The notes: generated by a model from the sequence alone, not told the origin. DNA of 64,000 bases from Litchfieldella qijiaojingensis (GCF_014651875.1 NZ_BMXS01000006.1:1-64000); one strand, 5' to 3'. Numbered from the stretch's first letter, positions 7,899 to 16,208 are shown. Program-made: numbers and translations.

Positions 7899-9110
7899 AT
7901 GACCGCCCAACAACGCTTCACCCTGACGCGTGCCGACGCCCGCCGTTTGCTGGTGCGATACCATTTCCAGCTGGCGCCGCTGGCGACCATCATCCGTCGT
8001 CTGGGGACCATTCAATTCGATCCCCTGGCGCCGGTCGGTACCAACCCGGACCTGGTCCTGCAGGCCCGGGTGCTCGGATACCGTCAGGGTGATTGGCTGC
8101 ATGCGGCCTATCGTCAGCGGCTGCTGGTCGATGGCTGGGACAAGCAGGCCAGCCTGATCCAACCCGAGGAGTGGTGGGCCCAGGTGCCGTTCCATCGCTG
8201 GTTCGCCCGGCGCTGGCGGCATCGTGGCGTGGACGTCGATTCCCCGGAAGCCCACGCCCTGATCGACCAGGTCGAACGCCATGGCCCCGCCACCAGTCTC
8301 GAGCTTGGCGACCAACGGGCCGACCCCGCATTGCGCGGCAGTTGGTACGGTCCCAAGCGTTCGCGTCATCTGCTCAAGGCGTTATGGGACGCCGGACGCT
8401 TGATGACGCACCATCGCGTGGGCGGTCGCCATGCCTACGACTTGCCCGAACGCGTGCTGCCCCGGGGCGCGAGCGTGCCGGACGCCACGCAAGCCGATGC
8501 CCTGCAACGGCTGGTGGTCCGTCGCGTTCAGGCTGCCGGATTGCTGCGTCCCACCGCCGATGCCGCCGTCTGGTTGCTGCCCTGCTCGCGCGCCGAGCGT
8601 GATCGTATCGCCGCACGGGCCATCGCCCGGGGAGAGTTGATCGAACTCGATGTGGAAGGCACGGGCTACTGGACCACGCCCGCGGCACTCTCGGCCCTGG
8701 AGGAGGGCCTCGACTCGGCCGGTTCCACGGGTCAGGGGATGCGTTTTCTCGCTCCACTGGATCCACTGATGTGGGACCGTGGTGGCGTCGCCCGGGTCTT
8801 CGGCTTCGATTACGTCTGGGAGGTGTACAAGCCCCAGGCCCAACGCCGTTGGGGGTACTATGTGTTGCCGGTGCTGTGGGGTGAGCGTTTCATTGCTCGC
8901 TTCGACGCCAAGTGCCAGCAGGGCACCTTGACCCTCCTCGCCTGGCACTGGGAACCTGATATCCTTCCGGCCAGGCTTCCCGAGGGCCTGCCCGAGGCCC
9001 TTCAGCAGGCCGCCCGTGATTTTCTCGATTATCTCGGGGCCACTCGTCTCGTCCTTCCCCGAGGCCTCGGTCGTGAGGCACGACGCGCGTGGCAGAGGGC
9101 GGTCAAATGA
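7899..9110 (+). CDS. Winged-helix protein of the AlkZ/YcaQ (HTH_42) family
   Basis: With the start at ATG 7899 (AAGGA site upstream) the product is 403 residues, typical of the YcaQ/AlkX family of tandem winged-helix DNA glycosylases that open interstrand crosslinks. Visible family features are LTRADARRLLVRYHF, the GTIQFDPLAPVGTNPDLVLQ strand (the QxD-type region) near residues 35-55, a G-x-WYGPK segment, and the C-terminal RFLAPLDPLMWDR and YYVLPVLWGERFIARFDAK blocks. The role in DNA repair is inferred from the family. It stands alone and is followed by a terminator. Confidence 0.8.
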   Translation: MTAQQRFTLTRADARRLLVRYHFQLAPLATIIRRLGTIQFDPLAPVGTNPDLVLQARVLGYRQGDWLHAAYRQRLLVDGWDKQASLIQPEEWWAQVPFHRWFARRWRHRGVDVDSPEAHALIDQVERHGPATSLELGDQRADPALRGSWYGPKRSRHLLKALWDAGRLMTHHRVGGRHAYDLPERVLPRGASVPDATQADALQRLVVRRVQAAGLLRPTADAAVWLLPCSRAERDRIAARAIARGELIELDVEGTGYWTTPAALSALEEGLDSAGSTGQGMRFLAPLDPLMWDRGGVARVFGFDYVWEVYKPQAQRRWGYYVLPVLWGERFIARFDAKCQQGTLTLLAWHWEPDILPARLPEGLPEALQQAARDFLDYLGATRLVLPRGLGREARRAWQRAVK

Positions 9111-9275
9111 ACCGGCGAGCGGATGGGCTCGCCGCCGAAACCTTAACAGGCTATCGTTTGTCAGACTAAGGGTATCCGCCCCATGCGAGTGGGAGAGATC
9201 ATCCTGCCGTGTTAGTCTTCAGGAAACCCGCCTGCATGGCGGGTTTCCTGTCTCTAAGATAAGGAGGGGGAACGC
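9111..9275. other. Intergenic region after the AlkZ-like gene
   Basis: It contains a small inverted repeat (GGCGAGC/GCTCGCC, 9114-9133), the word TTAACAGGCTAT at 9143-9154 that recurs at 9774-9785, and the terminator at 9221-9249. No gene is seen. Confidence 0.4.
9221..9249 (+). terminator. Rho-independent terminator
   Basis: AGGAAACCCGCC pairs with GGCGGGTTTCCT around a five-base loop (TGCAT). It lies about 110 bp beyond the AlkZ-like gene and immediately before the RhuM fragment. Confidence 0.8.
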
Positions 9276-9626
9276 ATGGATGCCAGTGAACTGATTCTCT
9301 ACCAGACCGATGATGGCCGCACCGCCATCCACCTGCGCGCCGAAGGTGGCACCGTCTGGCTGACCCAGGCCGAGATCGCCGAGCTGTTTGCGACGTCACC
9401 GCAGGCCATTACTCAGCACATTCGCACCATCTACGCAGACCGGGAGCTCGCTCCCGAAGCAACCTGTAAGGAATTCTTACAAGTTCGCCAGGAGGGAAGC
9501 AGGCAGGTCCGCCGGCGTTTGAAAAGCTACAGCCTGCCGATGCCCGAGTTCGATTGGATGCCTGAGTTCGGTCGGATGCCGTGGATTGATCTCGCTGGGG
9601 ATGAGACTGTACTGGTTCTGCCATGA
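9276..9626 (+). pseudogene. RhuM-family protein, N-terminal fragment
   Basis: The first roughly 88 residues match RhuM: SELILYQTDDGRTAIHLRAE, VWLTQAEIAELFATSPQAIT, HIRTIYADRELAPEATCKEF and QEGSRQVRRRLKSY. Where RhuM proteins continue NLDAIISVGYRV, this frame instead runs into a short repeat (MPEFDWMPEFGRMP) and ends. The central and C-terminal parts are missing. The start has an AAGGAGG site. RhuM genes often lie within type I restriction loci; none is intact here. Confidence 0.75.
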
Positions 9627-9866
9627 AAATCGCCGCCTCCACTCGGGTATTTGTCTGGCAGCGACTCTGTCAGTGGCGGCATCAGGCGTCTAATCGTTTA
9701 TTCGGGGGGCAGCTATCGGCAAGGCTGAGGGCGGGGGCATGACACGCTGGCGATGTTTGTCGCAAGCTAATCATTAACAGGCTATATTTATCTTGTTCGC
9801 TGGCGTCCACCCCTTCGCGTCAGGAAGGTTGTGGTCGGCCAAGCCACCATCCGTTCAGGAGTGATC
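9627..9866. other. Intergenic region upstream of yghU
   Basis: No gene was recognised. It holds the second TTAACAGGCTAT word (9774-9785) and AT-richer sequence leading to the AGGAG ribosome site before ATG 9867. The promoter of the glutathione-transferase-like gene should be here. Confidence 0.35.
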
Positions 9867-10742
9867 ATGAGTCAAGATACCGTCTACACCCCACCCGCTG
9901 TCTGGACCTGGGACAAGGAGAATGGCGGCGAGTTTGCCAACATCAATCGGCCCATCGCCGGCCCCACTCACGACAAGGCACTGCCGGTCGGGAAGCACCC
10001 TTTCCAGCTCTACTCCCTGGCTACGCCCAATGGGGTGAAGGTCACGGTGATGCTCGAGGAATTGCTGGCGCTGGGGTATCGCGATGCCGAGTATGACGCC
10101 TGGCTGATCCGGATCGGCGAGGGGGATCAGTTCGGGAGCGGCTTTGTCGAGATCAACCCCAACTCCAAGATTCCAGCGCTGGTGGACCACGGCGCGTCCG
10201 AGCCGATCCGGGTGTTCGAGTCCGGCTCGATCCTGCTCTACCTGGCCGAGCGTTTCGGCGAGTTCCTGCCGGGCAGCCTGGCCGGGCGCACCGAGACCCT
10301 GAACTGGCTGTTCTGGCAGATGGGCAGCGCGCCCTTCCTGGGCGGTGGCTTCGGCCACTTTTACGCCTATGCGCCCGAGAAGATCGAATACGCCATCGAC
10401 CGCTACGCCATGGAGGCCAAGCGTCAGCTCGACGTGCTCGACCGGCGCCTGGCCGAAGCCCGCTACCTGGGTGGGGACGAGTACAGCATCGCCGATATTG
10501 CCAACTGGCCCTGGTATGGCCAACTGGCGTTGGGCCGGCTCTACGACGCCGGTGAATTCCTTCAGGTGCACACCTACGAGCACGTGCAGCGCTGGGCCAG
10601 GGAGATCGACGCCCGCCCAGCGGTGAAGCGTGGGCGTATGGTCAACCGCACCTTCGGTGAGCCGGAGATGCAACTGCACGAGCGTCATGACGCCAGCGAC
10701 TTCGAGCACAAGACCCAGGATAAGTGCGAGGCCAGTGTGTGA
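9867..10742 (+). CDS. yghU: Glutathione-dependent disulfide-bond oxidoreductase (YghU family)
   Basis: The 291-residue protein has the characteristic YghU N-terminal extension (YTPPAVWTWDKENGGEFANI and NRPIAGPTHDKALPVGKHPF), a thioredoxin-fold domain with QLYSLATPNGVKVTVMLEE, the NPNSKIPALVD and FESGSILLYLAERFG motifs, and a helical C-terminal domain ending near RMVNRTFGEP. Nu-class transferases of this type reduce disulfides using two glutathiones in the cytoplasm. The start follows an AGGAG site. Its last 18 codons plus the terminator region are repeated at 11998-12163, after the RhuM-Fic gene. Confidence 0.93.
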   Translation: MSQDTVYTPPAVWTWDKENGGEFANINRPIAGPTHDKALPVGKHPFQLYSLATPNGVKVTVMLEELLALGYRDAEYDAWLIRIGEGDQFGSGFVEINPNSKIPALVDHGASEPIRVFESGSILLYLAERFGEFLPGSLAGRTETLNWLFWQMGSAPFLGGGFGHFYAYAPEKIEYAIDRYAMEAKRQLDVLDRRLAEARYLGGDEYSIADIANWPWYGQLALGRLYDAGEFLQVHTYEHVQRWAREIDARPAVKRGRMVNRTFGEPEMQLHERHDASDFEHKTQDKCEASV

Positions 10743-10861
10743 GTCTTTAGCAAACGCGCTTGTCTCTTTTTACCTGCTGCCATACGCACTGACGCCACCC
10801 CCGGCTGCCTGGGGGTGGCGTCGGTGTTTCTGGGGCCTGGGCTACGCTCGTCGATCAATCA
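10689..10861 (+). repeat. Direct repeat B, copy 1 (yghU tail and terminator)
   Basis: From the DASDFEHKTQDK codons of yghU through the stop codon and terminator to TCGATCAATCAC, this stretch recurs at 11998-12163 in direct orientation. The coding tail and terminator are well conserved; the roughly 50 bp between them have diverged. The copies bracket the hsdS stub and the RhuM-Fic gene. Confidence 0.88.
10792..10821 (+). terminator. Terminator of yghU
   Basis: ACGCCACCCCC pairs with GGGGGTGGCGT around an 8-nt loop, followed by CGGTGTTTC. It is one of three closely similar hairpins (also 12100-12129 and 17083-17112), each followed by TGTTTCTGG and then CCT. Confidence 0.8.
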
Positions 10862-11012
10862 CTTTAAAGCGTTGCCGGTGCGTTTGCCGGGCTTAGAGGA
10901 ACAAGCTCAATTCGTAGGTACTATTGAAGCCTTGGAGAGTGAGTCCGATCTGAAACATTCCCTGATGCAGAAAGCCTTCATCGGAGGAATGACCGCCGAG
11001 GCGAAGATATGA
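10850..11012 (+). pseudogene. Type I restriction specificity subunit (HsdS), C-terminal stub
   Basis: The frame INHFKALPVRLPGLEEQAQF, continuing VGTIEALESESDLKHSLMQK and ending EAKI, matches the end of HsdS proteins, where a P-L-x-EQ motif is followed by a coiled helix. About 50 residues remain of a usual 400 or more. Its TGA overlaps the ATG of the RhuM-Fic gene (ATGA), the gene order hsdS-rhuM known from type I restriction loci. No hsdM or hsdR is present. Confidence 0.7.
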
Positions 11013-11992
11013 GCACGAACAACCCGACCCCGATCATCATCTACGAAGACGCCGATACCGCCGTAGAAGTGCGCCTGGATACGGGGCGGGATACGGTGTG
11101 GCTTCGACAGGAGCAGATGAGTGAGCTGTTTGGTCGTGAGCGATCGGTGATCACCAAGCACATACGCAACATCTTCAAGGAAGGTGAACTGGATGAAAAA
11201 AGCAATGTGCAAAATTTGCACATTGCCGGCTCAGACAGGCCAGTCAAGTTCTACAACCTGGATGTAATCATATCCGTGGGCTACCGGGTCAAGTCACAAC
11301 AGGGCACCCGCTTCCGCCAATGGGCCACTCGCATCCTGCGCGAGCATCTGACCAAGGGCTGGACCCTGAACCAGCAGCGGTTCGAGGCCAACGCCCGTGA
11401 GCTGGAAGCGGCCATGACGTTGGTGCGCAAGGCGGCTCAAAGCCCAGAGCTGGATACCTCCAGCGGTCGTGGCCTGGTGGATATCCTGGCCCGCTATGCC
11501 CAGACCTTCTTGTTGTTGCAGCGCTATGATGAGGGGTTGCTTACCGAACCGGCGGCCCAAGCAGGAGGTCGCCTGCCTTCCGTGGATGAGGCGCGGGCGG
11601 CACTGGCGCAGTTGAAGGCCGATCTGATGGCCAGGGGCGAAGCCACCGACCTGTTTGCTCGGGATCGCGGCGATGGGCTGGCTTCACTGCTGGGTAACCT
11701 GGACCAGTCCGTGTTCGGCGAACCGGCTTACCCCAGTGTGGAGTCGAAGGCGGCGCATCTATTGTACTTTGTCATCAAGAACCACCCCTTTGCCGATGGC
11801 AACAAGCGTAGTGCCGCTTATCTGTTCGTGGGCTTTCTGCATCGCAATGGCCGCTTGTTGAACCAGCAGGGTGAACCAGTGATCAACGATATCGGCCTGG
11901 CTGCCCTGACGTTGCTGGTCGCCGAGTCCGACCCGGCCAATAAAGAGACAATGATTCGCTTGATCATGAACATGCTGGCTGACCACGAATGA
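11009..11992 (+). CDS. RhuM-Fic/Doc fusion protein
   Basis: The 327-residue protein has a RhuM N-terminal domain (residues 8-115: VWLRQEQMSELFGRERSVIT, HIRNIFKEGEL, FYNLDVIISVGYRVKSQQGT, RFRQWATRILREHL), a helical linker, and a C-terminal Fic/Doc domain with HPFADGNKR at 259-267 followed by a hydrophobic helix. Fic proteins transfer AMP, and Doc proteins phosphate, to target hydroxyls; the GNKR ending leans toward the Doc-like subgroup. No inhibitory S/T-x-x-x-E/N-G motif was noticed and no separate antitoxin gene is adjacent. It is coupled by ATGA to an hsdS stub, suggesting a relic of a restriction-associated locus. Confidence 0.85.
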   Translation: MSTNNPTPIIIYEDADTAVEVRLDTGRDTVWLRQEQMSELFGRERSVITKHIRNIFKEGELDEKSNVQNLHIAGSDRPVKFYNLDVIISVGYRVKSQQGTRFRQWATRILREHLTKGWTLNQQRFEANARELEAAMTLVRKAAQSPELDTSSGRGLVDILARYAQTFLLLQRYDEGLLTEPAAQAGGRLPSVDEARAALAQLKADLMARGEATDLFARDRGDGLASLLGNLDQSVFGEPAYPSVESKAAHLLYFVIKNHPFADGNKRSAAYLFVGFLHRNGRLLNQQGEPVINDIGLAALTLLVAESDPANKETMIRLIMNMLADHE

Positions 11993-11997
11993 CACAC

Positions 11998-12163
11998 GAC
12001 GCCAGCGACTTCGAGCACAAGACCCAGGACAAGGTAGAAGCTAACGTGTGAGTGGTTAGGACCGCACTTATCCCTTCTCACCTACTGGAATACGTACCAA
12101 CGCCACCCCCGGTTGCCTGGGGGTGGCGTCGGTGTTTCTGGGCCTCCCTCATCGATCAGCCAC
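11998..12163 (+). repeat. Direct repeat B, copy 2 (with yghU tail remnant)
   Basis: Immediately after the RhuM-Fic stop codon the sequence encodes DASDFEHKTQDKVEANV and a stop (11998-12051), a variant of the yghU C-terminus DASDFEHKTQDKCEASV. The same type of terminator follows and the copy ends near TCGATCAGCCAC. It has no start codon and is the right-hand copy bracketing the cargo. Confidence 0.88.
12100..12129 (+). terminator. Terminator, second copy of the ACGCCACCCC family
   Basis: ACGCCACCCCC pairs with GGGGGTGGCGT around an 8-nt loop, nearly identical to 10792-10821. It now serves as the terminator of the RhuM-Fic gene. Confidence 0.8.
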
Positions 12164-12267
12164 TTGGCGTAGCCGATCACGAAATTCAGGCCGTTGACGT
12201 GTGGGTGGGGTGGCGGATCTCCATGCGTTTGTTGAGATCGGCCTTCACGGCCTGGCCGTGTCCTGGT

Positions 12268-13170
12268 CTAGGCGATTGAGCGTAGATCGGGCGTGATCAG
12301 CGCGGCGAACGCCTTGGCCGTGTCGCTTCCGTCATTGGCCAGATAGATGTGGGTCCGGCCCAACGGTGGCAGCCCCCAATGCTCCGGAACTTCGATGAGA
12401 TCGCGGTCGGCAAGCGATCCGGGCAGGGCCGCCACCGCGAGGTCCGCGCGCAGGGCTGCGACCTGGCCCATCGATGTGTCGCTGGAATAGGCAACCCGAT
12501 AGGACCGCCCAACTCCCTCCAACGCGCGGAGGGCTGCATCGCGCCAGGCACAACCGATCTCGGCCACGGCAAGCGGCAGAGGATCTCGCTCCACGGCACG
12601 GCCACCGTCCCGCATCAACCAGCGGAGCTCTTCGGAAAAGAGATCCCGCGCCGGGATCTGCGGCGTGCTTGCCTCGTTGAACAGGGCGAGATTGGCATCG
12701 CCCTCCACGAAGAGACGTTGCACCGTTTCACTGGAGTCGAGCCGGACGTCCACGCGAATCCGGGGGTGCATTTCGGCCAGCCGTCGGAGCAACCCCGGCA
12801 CCAGAGAAACACCGAGATCATGCGGAGCGGCGAGACGCAAGCCACCGGACAACGGTGAGCCGTGGAACACAGCCATCGCCTCGTCGCTGATCCCGACCAG
12901 ACGCCGCGCGAATCCGAGTAGAACCTCTCCTTGGCGGGTCAGGCGGACGCGACGCGCATCGCGATGCAGAAGCCGGACACCGAGCTGTTCTTCCAACTTG
13001 CCGACCTGAAGACTGACCGCCGAGGGCGAGCGGTTCACGCGCGCCGCGGCGCGCCGAAAACTCCCCGTTTCGTAGATCGCAACGAAGGTTCGGGCGGCGT
13101 CTAGATTGAGCGTCCGGGTGACGGGATGCGGATCGCCGGCCGGACGGTTAGTTGAGGTTTTCTGATTCAT
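12268..13170 (-). CDS. LysR-family transcription regulator
   Basis: The product is 300 residues from the MNQKTSTNRP start. After a short leader, LNLDAARTFVAIYETGSFRR and AAARVNRSPSAVSLQVGKLE form the LysR winged helix, followed by a periplasmic-binding-type effector domain. It is divergent from a DMT transporter gene at 13249, which it most likely controls. Upstream ATG (13200) or downstream GTG starts are possible because no start has a strong ribosome site. The inducer is unknown. Confidence 0.88.
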   Translation of the reverse strand: MNQKTSTNRPAGDPHPVTRTLNLDAARTFVAIYETGSFRRAAARVNRSPSAVSLQVGKLEEQLGVRLLHRDARRVRLTRQGEVLLGFARRLVGISDEAMAVFHGSPLSGGLRLAAPHDLGVSLVPGLLRRLAEMHPRIRVDVRLDSSETVQRLFVEGDANLALFNEASTPQIPARDLFSEELRWLMRDGGRAVERDPLPLAVAEIGCAWRDAALRALEGVGRSYRVAYSSDTSMGQVAALRADLAVAALPGSLADRDLIEVPEHWGLPPLGRTHIYLANDGSDTAKAFAALITPDLRSIA

Positions 13171-13248
13171 TGAGTGAGAACATATCGTTTTTCTCAACAT
13201 CGGTCAAAGCCTACTCTCCTACCAACAATGCAGACGTAAGGAGTGGCA

Positions 13249-14175
13249 ATGTCACCGTTATCGAAAGAGCGCGTGCTCGGTCTTGTCTGGGCTGCGACCG
13301 CCATCGCCATCTGGTCCGGGTCGCTGGTCATGTTGCGGCTTGGCGTGACGACGAGCCTGAATGCCTACGACCTGACCGCGCTTCGCGTCGGTGTCGCCGC
13401 GTTGCTCCTAGCGCCGGTCATCTGCCGGCGCGGCTTTGCCCTGGGGCGATTGGGCGCGGGAGGAGTCCTGGCCATGGTGGCCGGCTTCGGAGCGCCGTAT
13501 ATCTTGCTCATCTCGCTCGGCTTGCAAACTGCGCCGGCATCGGCGGCCGGATCCCTCAATCCCGGGATAATGGCGGTCGTCTCCGTGCTGTTGGGCTGGA
13601 GGATCTTCGGCGACAGGATCGGTCCTGCACGGATCGTAGGGGTCGTGGCGATCCTTGTTGGTGCGTCTTTCTTCGCGGGTGTGCTAGGGGCAGAGACGGC
13701 GTCGATCGGACATCTGATCCTGCTCTTTACCGGAATGATGTGGGCAGGGTACGCGCTGGTCGTCCGCCGGGCCGGCATTCCGGCCCTGCACGCCACCGCC
13801 ATCGTCGCCGTGGGCTCCGCAATCCTCTACCTGCCGGTCTACGCCGCTGCCCTGCCCAAGCAACTGCCCGTCGCCCCGATTCCCGACATCGTGGCGCAGG
13901 CACTATTCCAGGGCGTGTTTGTCAGCGTCGTCGCGGTTTTCGCCTTCAACCGCTCCAGCGAGTTGCTCGGGCCGGTCGTGGGCGCGACTCTCCCGGCCCT
14001 GATTCCGCTGGCGACCCTGGGCCTCGGTGTGGTTGCACTGGACGAGACGGCGGGCGCTCGAGACCTCGCCTCGGCGACGCTGATCGGTGTGGGCGTCGCA
14101 CTGACCCTTGCTGGCCACGCGCCTGGCCGTTGGCCCGGGATGGCCCGATTCAGAAAAGTCTTTCGTAACGCCTGA
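13249..14175 (+). CDS. EamA/DMT-superfamily transporter
   Basis: The 308-residue protein has ten hydrophobic helices forming two EamA repeats: the first begins VLGLVWAATAIAIWSGSLVM and the second starts near LILLFTGMMWAGYALVVRRA. It belongs to the drug/metabolite transporter superfamily and should act as an inner-membrane metabolite exporter or permease; substrate unknown. The start follows AAGGAG. It is divergent from the LysR regulator gene. Confidence 0.88.
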   Translation: MSPLSKERVLGLVWAATAIAIWSGSLVMLRLGVTTSLNAYDLTALRVGVAALLLAPVICRRGFALGRLGAGGVLAMVAGFGAPYILLISLGLQTAPASAAGSLNPGIMAVVSVLLGWRIFGDRIGPARIVGVVAILVGASFFAGVLGAETASIGHLILLFTGMMWAGYALVVRRAGIPALHATAIVAVGSAILYLPVYAAALPKQLPVAPIPDIVAQALFQGVFVSVVAVFAFNRSSELLGPVVGATLPALIPLATLGLGVVALDETAGARDLASATLIGVGVALTLAGHAPGRWPGMARFRKVFRNA

Positions 14176-14270
14176 TGCGCAGCCTATTTTAGGAATGCTC
14201 CCTACACTTCGGCATTCCACGCTATAGTCCTAACGGCTTCGCATTCGCGAAAAAACAATAAGGCGATCCA

Positions 14271-15212
14271 ATGAGAACAACCGGCACTCCAATGAAGGCA
14301 CGCCTGCGATCCGACGTCGAGATCGGCATGCTGCTCATGGCCTTCGCCATGTTGCTCATTCCGGGGATCGATGCCATCGCGAAACTGCTCTCGGCCACCG
14401 TATCACCGGCCCAGATTGCCTGGGGCCGGTTCGTCTTCCAGACCCTGCTCCTATTGCCGGTCATCCTCTTGACAGGTCGGCCCGTGCGCAGTGCACGGCT
14501 CGGTGTCCACGCCTGCCGCGGGGCGCTCATCGCGACCGCCATTGTCCTGCTGTTTTGGGCCCTACGCTATCTGCCCATCGCCAACGCCATTGCCATCTTT
14601 TTCGTCGAACCGCTGATCCTGACACTATTTTCCGCCCTGTTCCTGCGCGAATCGGTAGGCGCACGGCGACTAGTCGCGGTGGCGGTCGGTCTGATCGGGG
14701 CGATGATCGTCATCCGGCCGAGTTGGGAGGCATTCGGCTGGGCCGCCGTTCTACCGCTGGGCACGGCGATCTGCTTCGCTGGCTACCTCACGCTAACGCG
14801 ACATGCCGCGGGAAACGAGGACGTGCTGACCATTCAGCTCTGGGCCGGCATATTCGCTGCCCTGGCGCTCTCGGCGGTGCTGATCGTGGGCGGTGCGACT
14901 GGAGTCGAGGTGATCGTGCCGGCCTGGCCCACCGCCTGGGAACTGGGCATGCTCGGTGCGCTGGGTTTGATCGCGACGGTGGGGCACGTCCTGATCGCCC
15001 TGGCGTTCCGCCATGCGTCAGCGAGTATTCTCGCCCCCTTCCAGTACCTGGAGATCTTCAGTGCCACCGTGCTCGGCTTCGTGCTGTTTGGCGACTTCCC
15101 CGATGCCGTCACCTGGCTCGGCACGTCGATCATCGTTGCCTCGGGGCTCTACGTCTTCCTTCGCGAGCGGCGTCTGGCCCGCTACTCCGTGCGAGGGATC
15201 GAAGCGCCTTGA
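14271..15212 (+). CDS. EamA/DMT-superfamily transporter (second)
   Basis: The 313-residue protein has ten membrane helices with two EamA repeats (IGMLLMAFAMLLIPGIDAIA, then ALRYLPIANAIAIFFVEPLI; second repeat near LPLGTAICFAGYLTLTRHAA). This resembles the S-adenosylmethionine-transporter-like branch of the DMT superfamily, but the substrate cannot be fixed. It lies 95 bp after another EamA gene from which it is quite divergent, so tandem duplication is not recent. Confidence 0.87.
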   Translation: MRTTGTPMKARLRSDVEIGMLLMAFAMLLIPGIDAIAKLLSATVSPAQIAWGRFVFQTLLLLPVILLTGRPVRSARLGVHACRGALIATAIVLLFWALRYLPIANAIAIFFVEPLILTLFSALFLRESVGARRLVAVAVGLIGAMIVIRPSWEAFGWAAVLPLGTAICFAGYLTLTRHAAGNEDVLTIQLWAGIFAALALSAVLIVGGATGVEVIVPAWPTAWELGMLGALGLIATVGHVLIALAFRHASASILAPFQYLEIFSATVLGFVLFGDFPDAVTWLGTSIIVASGLYVFLRERRLARYSVRGIEAP

Positions 15213-15254
15213 TTTGATGAGTCGCATCCCCTCTCCGATTCCCCGCGGTACGAG

Positions 15255-16157
15255 TCATACGGCCTCAATGGCCGGGGTTCCTCCCAGGTGAGAGAGCAGG
15301 CTTTGGATAGCAGGTGAAAGTTCGCTCCAGCTCCGAAAGCACAAACAAAGCCGTCGGCGTGCCCAGCTCTCTTCCAGGGCAACCACCTGGTATGAGTAAC
15401 GACGGCGATAGCGCTTGGCGACACCCTGCGGCACGATGCCAACGCCGACTCCGCACGACACCATTTCGCATAATCCTTCGAAGGTCTTCATCCGGACGCG
15501 GAACGCCAATGCGTGCCCCGCAATTCGGGCATGGTCGTTAATATGGTCTTGCAGTGCGCTGCCTGGCTCAAGTCCCACGAACGGCTCGTCCATGACGTTA
15601 GCAAAGCTGACGGTTCTGGTTTGTGCCAGTCGATTCTTCGTTGGCACGATCAGCATCAAATGGTCCGTTGCGACTGGTTGAAGTTTTAGGCCCGGTGCAT
15701 CGACAGCATCGGATACGACCCCCGCTTCAGCCAATCCGACAGAGATCGTTCTGACGATTTCCATGCTGGTCCGCTCTTTCAGATCGACGTTCAAGAGCGG
15801 ATGGCGGGCCAACCAAGGCGCGAGCTTGTGTGGCAGGAATTCCGTCAGAGCGGCAGTGTTGGCGTACACATGAATCGTACCTCGTGTTCCCAAGGTGAAG
15901 TCTTGCAGTTCACCCAGCAGCCGTGCCTGCTGGCGCAATATCAGGCGCGCATGGTGAACCAATGCTTCCCCGGCTTCGGTGGTGGCTACCCCCCTGTGGT
16001 GGCGTTCAAGCAGCTGGACACCAACATCGGCCTCAATGCGGCGTAGGCGCTCGCTGGCCGATGCCAAGGCTAGGTTTGCGCGTATTGCGCCTTGCGTAAT
16101 ACTGCCTGCGTCCACGATGCAAAGGAACAGACGTAGGTCGGCGAGATCGAGCCGCAT
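15255..16157 (-). CDS. LysR-family transcription regulator
   Basis: The chosen start, MRLDLADLRLF at 16157, has a GAGGTGA ribosome site and gives 300 residues. The N-terminal winged helix is clear (LRLFLCIVDAGSITQGAIRA, LALASASERLRRIEADVGVQ), followed by an effector-binding domain. It is divergent from a TauE/SafE transporter gene at 16253, with a 19-bp perfect inverted repeat between them starting 11 bp upstream of this start, which suggests autoregulation and control of the transporter. Confidence 0.88.
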   Translation of the reverse strand: MRLDLADLRLFLCIVDAGSITQGAIRANLALASASERLRRIEADVGVQLLERHHRGVATTEAGEALVHHARLILRQQARLLGELQDFTLGTRGTIHVYANTAALTEFLPHKLAPWLARHPLLNVDLKERTSMEIVRTISVGLAEAGVVSDAVDAPGLKLQPVATDHLMLIVPTKNRLAQTRTVSFANVMDEPFVGLEPGSALQDHINDHARIAGHALAFRVRMKTFEGLCEMVSCGVGVGIVPQGVAKRYRRRYSYQVVALEESWARRRLCLCFRSWSELSPAIQSLLSHLGGTPAIEAV

Positions 16158-16167
16158 AGCGTCACCT

Positions 16168-16208
16168 CTTCCTATTACCCTTCGGAGTATCCGAAGGGTA
16201 ATAGGAAG
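16168..16208. promoter_or_regulatory. Perfect 19-bp inverted repeat in the LysR/TauE promoter
   Basis: CTTCCTATTACCCTTCGGA is followed by GTA and then the exact reverse complement. The dyad sits between the two divergent starts. It contains TTCGGA-N3-TCCGAA, fitting a T-N11-A LysR box, but it is far longer than a normal LysR site. It could be an operator or a transcribed hairpin. Confidence 0.7.

Noticed and set aside
9531-9581. Short tandem repeat (MPEFDWMPEFGRMP) at the end of the RhuM fragment
   Set aside because: About two and a half imperfect 18-bp units; probably debris at the truncation point rather than a functional repeat.
12149-12260. Minus-strand frame with HVNGLNFVIGYAKWLIDEG after the second yghU tail
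   Set aside because: It reads like protein but is short, has no start and no recognised family. It could be another stub, but I cannot support it.
13152-14168. 338-codon plus-strand frame overlapping the first EamA gene
   Set aside because: The other frame encodes a ten-helix EamA transporter with an AAGGAG site. This frame is Arg/Gly-rich with no hydrophobic pattern.
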